Below, piece after piece: positions 63,710 to 64,000 of a stretch of 64,000 nucleotides of DNA. How positions within the stretch are numbered: the stretch's first letter is position 1; every line of letters starts with the position of its first letter. The notes under the pieces were generated by a model. It was not told where the DNA came from, searched no databases, and was given only the letters and a program-made list of their open reading frames with translations. The position numbers were made by a program, and so were the translations under genes. This DNA comes from Magnetovibrio sp. PR-2 (GTDB lineage: Bacteria; Pseudomonadota; Alphaproteobacteria; Rhodospirillales; Magnetovibrionaceae): positions 248,001 to 312,000 of the forward strand of contig NZ_JBAHUR010000003.1 in the NCBI RefSeq assembly GCF_036689815.1, given 5' to 3'.

Positions 63710-64000
63710 ATGTCTCATGCCGATTTTGTTCATCTGCGCGTCCACAGCGCTTATTCCTTGTCCGAAGGTGCTATTCGCGTCAAAGACTTAAGCGGATTGT
63801 GCAAAAATTTCGACATGCCCGCCGTCGCGGTGACGGACACCAACAACCTGTTCGGTGCTTTGGAATTTTCCCTAACATCAACAGACAGTGGTGTGCAGCC
63901 CATCATTGGCGGTCAAATTTCCATCACCCGTGAAGGCGGCGACAATCCGTCCATGGGCCGCACCGTGTCGAACATCGACCCCGACCAGGTCGTGCTTTTG
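63710..64000 (+). CDS. dnaE: DNA polymerase III alpha subunit, N-terminal part
   Basis: The first 97 codons show the PHP domain of the replicative polymerase: FVHLRVHSAYSLSEGAI, then AVAVTDTNNLFGALEF and QPIIGGQISI. These match DnaE closely. The ATG is at 63710 and the frame runs off the right edge. The PHP metal residues His and Asp seen so far are present. Confidence 0.92.
   Translation, partial: MSHADFVHLRVHSAYSLSEGAIRVKDLSGLCKNFDMPAVAVTDTNNLFGALEFSLTSTDSGVQPIIGGQISITREGGDNPSMGRTVSNIDPDQVVLL

Overview
The window reads as a contiguous stretch of an alphaproteobacterial chromosome. The best fit is the Rhodospirillales/Magnetospirillum-Thalassospira side of the class. This rests on an AapJQMP amino-acid transporter, the order tig-clpP-clpX-lon-hupB with a tRNA-Val behind it, a complete nuoA-N operon followed by birA-coaX-rnj-mce, and single-copy housekeeping genes of alphaproteobacterial type. 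Genes are densely packed, ATGA start/stop overlaps are common, and I see no prophage, insertion sequence or CRISPR array. The assignment below class level is inference.

Layout. 1-1.7 kb: molybdate transporter modABC on the minus strand (modC runs off the left edge). 1.8-7.1 kb: a PilZ protein, then a zinc-starvation locus. This has znuA-hisI-cobW leftward and zur-znuC-znuB rightward from a 90-bp spacer that holds a perfect Zur-like inverted repeat touching the zur start. 7.2-20.9 kb: sulfur amino-acid and transport genes (metC, aapJQMP, sseA, cysK), a Nudix hydrolase, an EF-hand/M23 protein, a CopD-like membrane protein, dadA and the NAD(P)H-hydrate repair enzyme. A decayed histidine-kinase end lies beside sseA. 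21-28.5 kb: tRNA-Leu and the protein quality-control block tig, clpP, clpX, lon, hupB, with heat-shock-type promoter candidates and strong terminators between units. 28.6-35.1 kb: tRNA-Val, an unknown gene, a small histidine kinase joined to L-serine dehydratase, a large periplasmic-binding/PAS sensor kinase, gmhA and tRNA-Asp.

35.1-49.7 kb: the 14-gene complex I operon. It is preceded by about 240 bases of untranslated, highly foldable leader, in which one octamer can pair either with an upstream partner or with the nuoA ribosome-binding site. 49.7-64 kb: birA, a tandem pair of response-regulator/HD-GYP genes of which the first has lost most of its receiver domain, coaX, rnj, mce, two tiny membrane proteins, tag, lolC/E-lolD, a SLAC1/TehA-like channel, bluB, an arylsulfotransferase-like propeller, a proline-rich membrane protein and the start of dnaE.

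The most interesting candidates for something undescribed are the nuo leader RNA with mutually exclusive pairings, the hisI and COG0523 genes tied to the Zur locus, the deletion-bearing HD-GYP duplicate whose two halves meet in a GTGA overlap, the histone-like Lys/Ala tail on trigger factor, and a terminator whose stem contains the ribosome-binding site of the next small gene. All functional statements are read from sequence by eye. No database search or folding program was run.
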